Source: Apostichopus japonicus (lineage: Eukaryota; Echinodermata; Holothuroidea; Aspidochirotida; Stichopodidae). Taken from it: 64,000 nucleotides of DNA. The first letter of the stretch is position 1, and the number at the start of each line of letters is the position of its first letter. A program made the position numbers and the translations under genes. Location of the stretch: the NCBI RefSeq assembly GCF_037975245.1, contig NC_092578.1, positions 6,596,001 to 6,660,000 on the forward strand, read 5' to 3'. Below, piece after piece: positions 12,701-26,800 of the stretch. Below the pieces are notes generated by a model, which ran no database searches, was not told the origin of the DNA, and worked only from the letters and a program-made list of their open reading frames with translations.

Positions 12701-15700
12701 TGGAAAAGAAATATATATATATATATTCAGCGATTATTACAAAATATTTGCTATTTAAGAACTATCGTTTCAGTCAATCGGTAGCCATCTAACCCGCAAT
12801 ATCGAATTGCTTTTATATTAAAACTTACACTTATTCGATGACGTAAATCGTAGAAACCTATAAACTTTCTACTAAACTTGGCACCTGAGTTAAAGCAATA
12901 CACAGCTAGGAATTGAAGGTTTACCGCCTTGTATCAAAGTCAAGGCGTTCTCATACTATTTTACAACAGTTTTGTGTTTGTATAGGATGTGATCAATCCT
13001 AAAAACCTACAGGAATTAGGGTTCCATTTCTATGCAAAAGGCTCAACCATAGCCCTTCCACGCGACGGGTCAAAAAATATTTTACAATGTGGTTAATCTG
13101 GAAGCCCCTCCTCACCCCCTCTCCCCCACACAACACAGCACAGGAACTCAAGACACACATGCAATTCACCTAGTTTCATTTCTGAGCATATCATCGATGA
13201 CTGGAATTATTAGAACCTTTACACATAAATCAAAAATAGAAGGAAAAAAAGTGAGAAAAAAAATACTTACGTATTTCACAATAGTCTCCAAAGTAACAGC
13301 CATCATTACAAATACACTGAAACTGGCCCAGAGACATAGCAACACATCTACCATGGTCGCCACAGGGTAAGCCATCACACGGAGAGGCTGAAAATAAAAT
13401 ATAAGGGTACGGCAAAAAAGGTGTGGTAAATAATACATTCTTTTAGAACGTCCAATCTTAGACGGATGATAATACCGGTTCTCTGTGTTCTGTTGACAGC
13501 TTAAAACGATATTCTGTTGGTTAAAATTGATTGCTTAACAAAATTGATGGAAAATATCTGAATCTGTACATCCTCATAGCCATTTGTATCGGGAAGATAC
13601 CATTTTTTTTTAAATTGTGTGATTTTTGTTGCTGCATAAATGGATCTGGCAACAGCAGAATGGATAATGGCATTATGACCACTTCAGCTGAAAATGTCTT
13701 TATTTTTCTTTTCAATTTGTCAATCATTCATTCACAGAGGAATATAATGGTCCTAGTACAAGAAAGGTACAATTTGATGAAATTATAACTGCTATAGAAC
13801 TTGATAGTTGAGCAAACGTAGCGCGCACGCGCACTACAATAATTATGAGAAAGAGGCAGAGAGAGAGGTGGAGGTGGAGAGGTGGACACACAGAGAGAAA
13901 CATTAACACAGTATAGGCTTACATTACAAATCTGGATGGTTATACCTGAAAATATATTAAAGGGGCGAGAATTCTCAACCTTCAACAATTTGCATTCCAC
14001 TACCAAACTCTAAAAGTATTTCCCTCGTTGGTTTTATCAGGGACTAATGTGAAAAGAATCAAACCAACATTTGATCACGACTGAAACCTTTTCTTTTAAA
14101 AGCCCCTTTACAGTGTGTAATTTATAGCGAACAAAATTTGAAATTTCTAGTTATAACTTTCTCACTTTCAACAACGTCAACATTAAAGACACACGAGTCC
14201 GAAACGCCAAACGCATTGTTGAAGGTATACGAGACGACAGTGATCCCCAACGGCAAGAATGATCCCGAAGCCACGGGGGAAGTTATGATCTGATCACGTG
14301 GGGCTGGCTCATCCCACGTGACGATGGTTCCACCAGAACCACGGAGCATGTAAACCATCATATCCTGCGGACATGGGTTCGGATCTGGTCCTGTTAATGA
14401 GACATAAGGAAAGATACTTTCTAAAGACCACTTAAGACTATAAAAACGTAGCTCTCAGATTCTGACATCCACCAAATGCCAACGTCCAGTCCTTATTTAA
14501 GACGGGGAAGGAATCTGTAACAGCAGTAACGTAAGTTACAAGGTTATACACCTTTTGCCCATAATTTTGTCAAGTACCTTCCTAGCCCACCCCGACCACC
14601 CGCCCCCCTCTCAATATTAATTGAAGTAACATGACATTGCGAAAAATAGCGAGTATAATCACACGTGACAGCCGGGGAACCATTGGTGGGAGGGAAGGGG
14701 AGGGTTAACGTTAGGCGAGGATCCAGTGATGTGGGGTTTTGTACCCCTCTCCCCTCTCAAAAAAGTAGTTATTAGCACATATAGACCTAATTCATGGCCT
14801 AAATATGTATCCGATGCAGGATTTGATGTCTACAACTATCATATTTGTTGTTTTCCAGGAGGAGGACCAACAGGCCCACCTATATGGGCGCTGGTTCCAA
14901 CGACCATATGGGTCACTCTCTCCCTCCTGTATTAAAAAAAAAATGCCGAATCCTTCGCTGAACGTGTTTATCTCTGACATCTCGTTGAATCAATTCACTT
15001 ACCGACTACAATAAGAAATGAACAGACGTAAAAATCTCTCGTCGCGTTTTGAAAGACGTAACGTATCGTTCTATTAGTTCCGACTCGAAAAGGCCTCTGC
15101 ATAACCGGTGGACCAACTATCAGTTCAAATCCAGGTCCTGGATCAGGGATGGCCCAACCGACCAGAGTAAACAACTGGTTCGAAACCATGTCTATGACCA
15201 TATCAGCAGGACATGAGATAGGGCTACCTATGAAATGAGAAGAGAAATGTAGAAACAACTTTTTTTTAGTTGGGTGAACTTAACAGAAACCTTTTGTGCC
15301 GATTGTTTTGGAACTTTTTTCTTTATATATTATATTATTCGACAGTAATGTCACATCAAGATGTAGAGCATACTTTAACTGAATGACTGATAAATATTCA
15401 TGTCTAACGAGAAAAGAGGAGCAAATTTTTAAAATGTCTGATATATTTTTGGAATGGAATCATTTAATAGGTCTATTGATGACAAAACGTTTGGAACGAT
15501 TCCAACATCTTCGAAGTGATACCCAGGTGCATAATATTTTGAATGACAAGATGTCACCCATAAATCAGCATTTTGTGTTAATTACGGAGATTTCGTCATG
15601 CCATAATGGTAAAATTGTAAGACTTCTTTATCTAAATATTCAAGCTTTATTCAAAATTATCAATGATTGTATATTAATCTCTGGATAAAACTTGTCAATA

Positions 15701-18483
15701 AAATTATTGCCTTTTTTTACTAAATTTGATGTCGGAATGTAATGGAATCCCGAATTATTCGCAAATTAGCTGTCTGAATTCAGTAAATTCATTCAAAGTT
15801 TGATAATTTCATTCATATTTGGATTCATGTTTACCTAGTACAACGTTTGGTAAAATTGACGAAATTTAGCGTTGGGAAAACAAATGTTGTATAATTCCTA
15901 GCTAAGAAAATATTCTTCCATGTCAGCCTACTAAGGTTGTAAAGTGTCATGGACGTGGCATGGACGTGCCATGGATGTGACATGGACGTGATAATCCATA
16001 AATCGTTTTTCCTCACCAGGAAGTGCATCATCAACAGCAAACATTGTCAGGTAATTTTCTACTCCGCAAAACGTAGTACTTTCAACCGCACCCTGTTCTA
16101 TAGTCGCAAGGAAGCCTCCCCCTTGAGGAAGGGGCGTTGGCACTCGGAATGAGATGGCGTTTCCAGCTGGTTGGAGAGTTGCACCAACAGAGGTAATTAT
16201 AGATGCAAATTCTAGTCCATTTTGAGTGATAGAAACCGTCCTGGGTGAAATTGGAAGTCTGATCTGTAGACCAAACATACAACAACATCATCTTGTATAG
16301 TTCTGAATTGTTGCCTTTAGTCACACAAAATCAACTATTGCATATCAGAGATGGTTCTAATTTCCATACCCCCCCCCCCCCTCGTGCGAGGTAAAGGACT
16401 CCACATAGAGTATAGCACACACACACACTATCCAACAGTCTATTAACGTCGCAGTCGCCGCAACTATCCCGCAACTTACAAGCTTAACTGTCTGCTCAAA
16501 CGGACTTTAAAATATATACTATAGAAATAGCAATAAAGTTTCAAAAGGCAAAGATTTTGTTTTGTAATAAACCACAGTTTTGGAGTATATTTTAGCATGG
16601 TTGTGACTATCGTTATGTCTACAAGTTTTACATGGTTGTCAGCTGAACAAAGACATTTCTACAAGGCCTCTTTTATTTCATGGTAACTTTCTTTAACGAT
16701 CGCCGTTTACCTGGTGACACTTTTGACTTCATGCATGCCCGAAATCTCACCAACCTGCCCCCTCTCCCAACCCCCCTCCCTACAGCCATGCTTTCCAAAT
16801 TACATGGGTCGCTATACTCAAAAAAGGAGTCGCCACGGTTTTACGGTCGGTCGCGAGTTGGGAGGCAGAAAGCAATGATCGGTAAACAATCCTGCTGGTT
16901 GAATCTGAAAGTAAAGTTCCTCCCTGACACGCTGTAACCTGCCCCCTCTCTTTTTATTTTATAAATATAAATGCAACAGCAGTGTTACGATTACCACGGG
17001 GAGGGGGGGGGGCAAGGGAGCAGATGATTAGACGGGGACCCTTAAAGCGAGCGAAGTGAGCAATTTAGAGACTGCACTTAATAACGAAATGAGTTCCAGT
17101 TCCAACATCTTCTTGATGATATTGAAGTAGTTGGTATCTGTCACATATGCATCCAAAGAGCTGGACACGTGCACCGGTTTTCTTTTCTTTTCTTAAGCTC
17201 AAGCCTAATACAGCACACATGTGCCAAAGGATTATTTTCTGGCGTTCCATGTAGTAACCAGCAATGTAAACTTATTGAAAACTTATACTTCGACATGTGT
17301 GCATCTTATTCAAGATTTGGATCTCGTGCATCCTTTGCCCAATAACATACATGTAACATGAAAAGTGTCGAATAAAACGGTCGTCAAAATTGCCAAACTC
17401 ACCGCTTGGTCAAAGGTTATCGTGACGAGGCCGTTTCTATCAACGATCGCAGCAGTTACCATTGGTGGCGATGCTGTTGAAAGATTTGATACATGTTGTC
17501 AAAGTAGAAAATTGATTTAAAGATAAACACATTCTACACATTTAATGTTGTCACATGATTACTTTCACTGACATAATTTGTTTTTTTGTTTTGTTTTTTC
17601 ACTTGTGGAGAGATTTAGATTAGTTTAGATTTTGAAAAACATTTTTAGCCTTCCCTTACCCCCTCTCCACCCCCAAAAATATGACCAAAAATATACATTA
17701 TTAATTGAAAAAATAATAATAAATTCAAGAATACTGATTATTTTGATTTCTTAAATCAATTTTCCAATGTTCTGTCAGCCGTATTATTATTAGTATCATG
17801 ATAAACTGCCTATATTCGAAACTAATATAAAATCATATTTTACTTGCAGTCACAAGAAAGATACATCGTTGGTCGCTAGTAAGTCTGTAAAAAGTAAGGA
17901 AAATTGTATATAAAGAGTGAAAAATATAGAAACAAATATCAATATAATTTTGAAATATTTTTTTTTATTTTCTCACTCAATTCTTCTTCACCATGCACCC
18001 CAAACCATATCACCATCTCATTCTCTTAATATCTCTTAAGATACATAGCCTTTGAAACACAGACCTTGCCAAAAATGATTTGTTATCTAAGTTTACCAAT
18101 CAGCGATAGCTAACATACTCTCGTTGTTAAACCTGCTCTCAAATTGTGTAATTGAACACCATAGATATCATGAAATTTAAACATTCCGTCTTTTTTCCAA
18201 GTCCACCTCGCTCTGTCGTTTACTCTCCTTCCCAGACTTCCAGTTCCCTTCTCTTTGCCGGCCCTGTCCCTCCCCCCCCCCCCCGAAGTAAGACCATGGG
18301 AGTATTCTTTACCGTTGTAACATAATTCATGTATAAAATACTTTTGCGTAGCCTACGTGAAAGTGCCTCTGGTTTGTTGTTTTGAACTGTTGGAGTAAAA
18401 TACCTTTTGTATATACATATACATGTATATATACATTCATATGTGTAAAAGGAAATTTTATTTACATTAATAACGCTTAGAGG

Positions 18484-18570
<87 letters not shown>

Positions 18571-20762
18571 CTATTTTGGCCAACCATACACGTCGCCAAT
18601 TAACCATTATTAGTACAATAATGCTGCTTGCTCACCCGCCGTTATCTTCTGCAATGAAACAAAATGTTTCTTGAACTGGTTCGGGGCTAGTTGATGTAAA
18701 CGTAGCATTGACGAAATATGCGACGTTTGAGGTAGGGTCCCGTTGAACTTGCGTGGTTGTCAGACCCATGGGAGAAACAGTGTTTATAGATACTATGCTG
18801 TCGATAAAGAAAAAGAAAAAAAACGATCATTTGTAACATTACAGAATCGATTTTCGTGACCATTTTTCTGGTTTGTAATAGCTAGTCATTATAACAACTA
18901 CCAAGAAGTTATTGTTCAACCTCATCAATGGAAAAGGACAATGTGTATTGTCCTCGGGAAGAGTTTTCTTTTATGCTGGCGTCACACTGTCCCGAAGTTG
19001 ACATCAGATGGACACACGATAAAGAAAATGTTCAAATTCGGTTCTGATCGTAAAAACATCGGGCCATTCGTGAGGGCATCTTAAGCCATCGTATGACCGC
19101 CGGTGGAGTTTTTCAGGCTCCGGCAGCAACTTCGTGAGTGGTGGCAAAATCTTTGGCATGCCAAAAAATTGCCCGAAGACCTTGCGAAGGTTCATTTTCG
19201 TGTTGAATTCGTGTGTCCATTTTGCCCTTCGTAAGGCCATCGTGAGGGCATCTTATCAAATCGTGTCATCTTCGTTTTTAATTCGTGTGATCATCGGTGC
19301 CATCGGGCATTTTCGCCTCACGAAGACAATACGAAGGAAACAAGAAGCTGCCCGATTATCTTATGAAGGTAACACGAATACGTGAAGCCCTCGCAATGCC
19401 GTCGAGTAACCATCGTATTATAATACGATGACATCGAGATGGGACCACGGTGTCGGCGAAGACAGCCGAATTTGTGAACCTCAAGCGTTTCCCATGCAGG
19501 TGTCATGGTAACGTGGACATATAAAGGCCAGCCTCAAAGAATCTACCACAGACAGTCATAAGCAACTCTACAGAGTAGAAGCGTGTGTAACTCCCAAAGC
19601 TACAATCACAATCACAACTAACCACAATTCAGTTCCTGCAGAATAGCATACTTTGGTGATGAGACAACCAGGAAAAAGAAAGCAGCAGCATTGCTTCTTT
19701 TGATGTACCTCAGAGAACATGATGAGCACTTCTTACAGGCCCAGCACATCCTCTTACAATAAGAAAGCATTAATTTATTTCACTTTGTCATTTCTTGCTA
19801 TTTGCCTTTCTAGCATTCGACAATGTACTTATCAATACGTCGTGTGTAGCCATCGTGTGGCCTTCGTGTGTCCTGCGGGTAAACTACTTAAATAGAAATG
19901 CACATCTTCGTGTTGCCTTCGTGTGTGGTTCGGGTGCCATCGTGTGACCTTCTGTAGGCTTCGTACTTGCTTCGGCTGTTGATTGGCTGTTGACCAAGTT
20001 CGGGGCCATCTTCGTGCGAAATTCAAAATTCCATATTCGTATGGCCATCTGGTGTCAACTTCGCGACAGTGTGACGCCTGCATTATGTCATTAACCAAGC
20101 CAGCCAGTCGGGGTGTTGGGGCGAGTGAGTATGTTGGGGAGGGGGAGGGGGAGGGATGGGGTTAGGGAGGGAAGCAGCTGGATAGAATATCTAGATCAAT
20201 GTATGGGATGCATACTATACTGCTCATAGGTGCTAGAGGTTATATTAATAAAAGCGAATGTTCGTAAACTTCCATGGCACGTCGATTGAAGCGAAATTAA
20301 CCATCCTTTCTTAAACGTATATCTTCTGGTGAATTATCGATCTGCCGCTTTTGTACTTCAACGAATGTTGTTGTTGTTATTGTTGCATTACAGATTTAAG
20401 GGATATATTTGACATAAAGGGAAATTGTGTGCAGTGCACACAATGCTCGTGTAGAATATGAAACGGTGTGTGAGTGTAACAGCTCTGTCCTAATATATGC
20501 GATATATTGTATAGATCTCGTCCATATATGTTTCTTCAAAGTAAACAGGGCGATATTTGTACCAATCTATGACAATGTAGCCGTAGGTAATTGTATTTAA
20601 TACTTTTGAGCCATGGGATATTCTTGTTTATCCCTAGTATCAACCTGCCCCCTCCCCTTGGCGACCCTCCCCCCCCCCATTAACGTCCTCGCTTGTCTGC
20701 TGACCCTCATTAAATTATATCACAATACTGCAATAACAACACTTGATAGGTCGACCAGCATT

Positions 20763-20860
<98 letters not shown>

Positions 20861-23800
20861 CCTTCTAACTGGGTTAGTTACGATGGCTGTAATCATTGTA
20901 GTGAAGGTTCCTTCCAATGGAACACCAATGCAGGAATCGCTGGGTAACACGGAGAGGGCGAAGACGGGTGCTTCGTCGCATGGACCGCCGTCTCCGTCAG
21001 TAACGTTAAAGAGGAACTGTAACGGAATGCTGCTCATTGGTGTAGTACTAAGAGTATCGATAAAGTCCTCAATCTGGATCGCTACGCCGTACACACCCAG
21101 CTCGGAAGGTATCCAATCCAAGACACAATTAGGCTAAAAAAGAAAACACAAACAAACAAATAAACACCATAAATCAAACAAATAAACACACATAAATCAA
21201 TTTAACAAGAAAAGTATGAAAAGGTTGACTATCAACGAAACAGTCGTGCAAGAATTTGAAGTCCGCGGTTGCTATTTTTTTGTTAATATTTCTTTTACAA
21301 ATGACAACATTGAATACATTGATCACTTCATTTTGTTACACTTCATCCAAGATATTCATGTGAGATTATAGGGGGAAACAAGTGGGGTGTGGAAGGGGTG
21401 GGGTAGGGTAGGGTTGAGGAAGGGTAGGGGTAGACGTACCGAAATACTGATTATGTTATTTTTCAGGGTTGAACTTTTCATATATATCTATATATCTATA
21501 TCTATATCTATCTACATATATAGGCCCTATATATATAGGCCCTATATATATATATAGGCCCTATATATATATATATATATATATATAAAGGGCCTATATA
21601 TGTGAAATATTTAAGACCAAAAATTATTAGTTTTCAATATATATTTATGTATTGTTATGTGCTAAAAATTCCCTCTGCGAATCTTGTTTTTTTTTCTGAA
21701 TACAATTTGATTGATACCAACCTCAAGAGTAGCCCTATCTTCAAAGTTGCCACAAATGGAACCACATTCGTCATTGTCAGAAGTAGCGAAACGGCATCTC
21801 ACTATGTCGTTATCAGGATCGGTGACTGAATAGGTGAGGGGAAAAACGGTAGTGAAAAAATGTTTCTTGTATCTAGGTGAACCAATTTGGAAATCAGAAA
21901 GCATGAAACATGTTCCAAATACATGCATTACACCCCACCCAACCCCACCCCACCCAAACCCACCCCCAATTTCCTCCCTCTCGGGCCCTTTGTAAACCCT
22001 CGCAACTTTCGTCTTCGCAACAGAAAAGACCATTTGGTATTCACATTTCTCAGATTCCATTTGTATAATAATGTTGTCACGTTTTTAACTGAAAGATGGG
22101 GTAGGCGTGGGGGATCGGGGTAGGGGTGGGGCAGGTTTCATGGTATCTACACAATTTGTTTTCCTTTATAGACTTTCTATCAAATGGTCTTCACTTTATA
22201 ACACCTGCACACAAAGACTTGTAAACCTACACTAGTAACACTAGCCTACACAAATTGAGTTAAAATTTGATGGAAATGATGGAAATGATAGCACCATTTT
22301 GCATCTATAACCTAACCAGAACACACATTTCTTAAATGGGAGGGCACACCATAGACCCTTTCCCGTAGACCCTTCCCCAAGACGGATATCGGCCAACATT
22401 TGTGCGTCCCTTCCCCACTGGCAAAAACAAAACGCCCTGAGTTCTGGCTACGTGGCTGGTCTGAATGATTCCTATAGCGTTACGTATGATCTTTCAATTT
22501 GAAAGTTCGCCTCATATTATGCCTGCAGACAGAACGTTGTCATGGTATAACTGTACTAAATGTAGTCTACAGTATACACGAATACTTGTATAGGCTAATA
22601 GGGTTCGATAAACGTACAATGAAGACATTTCACTATTGAACGCCGATTGTACTACCTTGAATTTAAATATTAGGTCATATACAACCTTATGTGTGAGTCA
22701 TGTAAATATCTGTATAGAGAGTGTGGTCATTATGTCAAAGGACGCGAATCTGCAGTGCTTAGTCAAGAGATTCAATCAAGAGAATAAAACCTATGAAAAT
22801 TCAATTTAGTATTCGCAAACATTGTGTTTACTTTAGGGTTAGGTTATTTAAAAGAACTGAAAGGTCGTTGTGGAATTGTTGTACTTTTTATATTGAAATA
22901 GAACTGGAAGCACAATGGATATGCATTTATGTTAAGACGAGTATACTGCAGAGCACAGCTTAACAAATGCAGTATAAATAACATAAGTGAATGACGTACG
23001 CAAGAGTCGGACGGAACTAAGCGGTACGAGGCATTTTAAACTCAGTTCGTCCACCACCCCACCCACCCCTCACAAACACACTTCCTAATCCCAACATGCC
23101 ACAAAGGTGTAAAGGTTGCGAAATACTTTCTGGTGGTGTATGATGCCCCATTAACCACCGCCCCCCCCCCCTCCTGCCCGCACTTTCTGACTGAAGTAAA
23201 ACACTAACCACTATAAGAAAGAACCTAATAGGTATTTGATATGTTCAGAAATGATGGTTAATTTTCGACAAAATAATGTAAAACCTGGAAGGGGTAGTCT
23301 TGTCCTGCAGTATCTCCGCACTTGTACTACTGGCATGGTTTCTGTTCTTGGTGAAGAATTAATCAGCCCGTTATCCGATCGCGGAGTGAGATCTACTCTG
23401 GATCGGATAACCCAACGTCCGTTGCCTCCATTAGCCAGTGGGATCCAGTTTGTTCCTTCGTTGCTAGAGGTGAAAGGAGATGTGTTATATAGGGTTATAA
23501 TGCAGCGTATGCCCAGCTGTACGTGATTCAAGGTAGTCGGGTAGTGCGATAAAATATATACATCGATTTGATATACGAAACTTGACATATTGCGTTCCTA
23601 GTCACATGCATGTCATGTGACACATTGCATGCCGACCTACTTGCGGTCAGCGTTTCTTTTTTTGCCAGGACGAACGTGGGTTTCAGGTTTTTCAGGAATA
23701 TACAAATTCGTTTGAAATCAGAGTTATGGTTTAGAAAGTGGGTTAGGGATCCAGTTTATATGAAAATGAAGGATTGTCGTTCATAATCTGGGGTCAAAAC

Positions 23801-26800
23801 TATAGGAAAAAAGATTCAGAACATGTTTTTTCGTATTAATTCGAATATATACACGTATTAATTCGAATATATACACGTATTAATTCGGATATATACACGT
23901 ATTAAATAGAATACATATGGGGATTAAATCCAATATATGCACGGATTAATTAGAATATACACGAAAACACATTTCCGCTCTTGCTGTGTACATATATCAA
24001 CGATAAATGTTTTGGCGGGCTCGCGAGATCGCTTCATAAAGCGAAACTTTACACATGTACAACACATATATATTCGAATTAATACGCGTATATATTCGAA
24101 TTAATACGCGGATATATTATGCGGTGTTTGTCCCACATGGCTTGCCATATACATGATGTCAATTAATCTCGTATCGTTCGTTGTAAAACAGATTGGGGTG
24201 TAAATTTTCAAGTTACTAACCAACTGCATAAGTGCGACATATTGTTACGACACTGAATGAGTTTACAGGTATTAAAATATGCCGAACAACAAATGGCGCG
24301 CTATGCATCTAGAATACACTATAGTGCATTAACCCACTCGTGCATGCGCATAGTGAATACAATATGCAAATGCAAAACTTCTGCGAACTTGAAAAGTGAC
24401 AAATTTATTGTGTTCTTCAATGGTGGTTGCAGATTCCACAAAGTGTAAGATTGTTACAGTTAAAGGGATATGTTCGCTATGAGAACGTGGCCTTACATAC
24501 AAGACTATAGTTCTCTTTAACTATTTTAATTACTAATAACCCAGTTATTTTTGTGTCTATCAGTTTAAAAAAAGTGTTAACTGAATTCAGCTCACAGACC
24601 GGGAACTTATAACCATCCATTTTACATTACTATAGGGTCAGACCACTCTCGCTCTATAGCAAGGTTTCCCTAACTGTATGCCCCCACGAACCCCTTGTGG
24701 ATGTCAGAGTTGTCCACAAACCCCCAACTATTCGAGACACGATCTGAGTCATTATTATACTATAATATGCATAACAGTGATTCGTGAAAGATCAAGTTCA
24801 TTGTGTAATATTGTAATGAAAGAAAGCAAGAGATGGACAAATATTTATTTGGAAACTTCAAGATCAGATCACGAATTGTATCAAACATCTCATGAACCCC
24901 ATGGGATGGACTTACGCACCCCCTGGGGGTCCATGCACCCCATTTAGGGAACCCATGCTCTATAGTATCCGGTATATCTTTGTCTGATAATTCTTAAGGT
25001 CTACCATTCATATATCTTATTTTCTTTTTTCTTTTTTTCTGGTCACGAATATCAAGGTTAAAATATTCGATGTTCTATCGAAACGGTACCCGAACAATTA
25101 AGAACGTTTGAACAAGACAGTTCAAATAAAAGTTTGTTTGCCGATTTGAGCTTTTCAAGCATTAACAACACAATTTAAAATGACATTATATTTCTACCAG
25201 TTGTATTAAGGTGTGATTTAAGCGGAAAAGGTATTACGATGCAGTTTGTGTATGTACATTGTCATTTTCATTTTAACGATCTGTGCTAACATTAAGTATA
25301 TTAGCTGACTACAATCGGCTGAGTACAATCGGCTGACTTCAGTCGACAGATTGGCTTACGAGCAGCCTTCCCGTCAATTGAGATGCACTTCTTTATAGAA
25401 ATTCTCGGAAATTTCAAGAACAAAAAAAAACGTGTTAGAAGAGCCAACAGCAGAATACAACAAATGTTTAGTCCTGAAATGTTAGTATATTTACAAAATC
25501 AGACATGTTCTTTTGTCTACAAAATTTCCAAAGTTTGAAGAAGGTAAATATTACCTTAATCTCCTTATTGGACTGACTTATACAAATACAGAGACATTCG
25601 GTATAGACACGTTCCCATGCAACTCCTCTTTGCTGTGCCAACTTTCTTAAGCACCCGCCTCCCCAACCCCCACCCCCGGGAAAAGACTCATCAAACATAA
25701 ATATCTTGTAAATTGAAAAAGAAAAAAGTTTTCACAAAGATAAAAGACTAAAGATATAACGATTGGCTTAGTATTATTCGTGTTAGGTATGACGTAATCC
25801 TTCAGCATGATTTCAACTGGTCGGGTATATACGTATAGGCCTATTACAAAACCAACAACATCGCCTACCACACAACACTTGCCTATAATTAGATCGAGAG
25901 GTTTAATGTTTGCCTTTCTTACCAGAAAGTTTTGTACCCCATCCAGACTCCCTCTCTCCCGCCAAAAAAAAAAACAATAATAATGTTACATTACATATTA
26001 AATATATTGTAAAGAAGTTATAAATATGAAATTAGAGGTAGAAGAAGATTTATACATTTTTGTCCCTTTTTGGTTCGGGGAATCCACTGAAACGAAGAAG
26101 GTTCTTTGTCTCTATATCTGAACCTGAAATCACAGGGACTTTGTCATAGACGCAGAGAGTGTAAGGGCTACGCCTCGTTTCTAAATATGGCTCGGGCAGT
26201 TTTAGACTCAAGACTACATTTCTGTCCTAAAAGGGCTATTTTTGTGATATTTATATGCTACCGTGCTAATTTTGTCATTTTTCACAGTTACCTATAGAGA
26301 AGGATGGACCGAAGAGTTGCGTAGCATCTTGCAAGGCGCCACAGGATTAGGTTTATATTCAATGACAGATGTTGACCTGGCTTCCTCCCACCCCTTTCCC
26401 TCTCCACCTCTCCACCCTCTCCATCCTCTCCCTCTCCCCTCTCCCCCCTCCCGTTCATCATAAACCAAGTCCTCCGTAACAAGCAGATACTTACAAGACT
26501 TCAAAGGTATTTGAGCTGGGTACAAATGTCGCATTCCCTGCCCCTGACGTCCAATCAAATTCAGAACTGAAATCTGTACAAACGTAGTCCAAGCGCTCGT
26601 TCAGCGTAGAACAGCCGCTATCGCAAACCAGAAACCCGTCCCCGGGAGTAACAGTACGTGCCATAATGGTAGCCTCATCACAGACATGGTCGGTTCTAAA
26701 TGACCTCCTAAAAGCTACTCTATAGTTGAAGAGGATCTGGAAATGTGAAATATTTAAATTTAGATTACAAGTTTGATAAGGAACACATGAATCACTTCGA

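Noticed and set aside
20613-21137. 174-residue plus-strand frame with an Ile-Tyr run
   Set aside because: The run is the TA microsatellite, and the rest is antisense to exon 5 of the HYR/EGF gene.
23464-23530. Upstream acceptor extending exon 3 of the HYR/EGF gene
   Set aside because: Joining exon 2 to the acceptor at 23522 puts the frame into a stop codon; only the acceptor at 23464 keeps it open.
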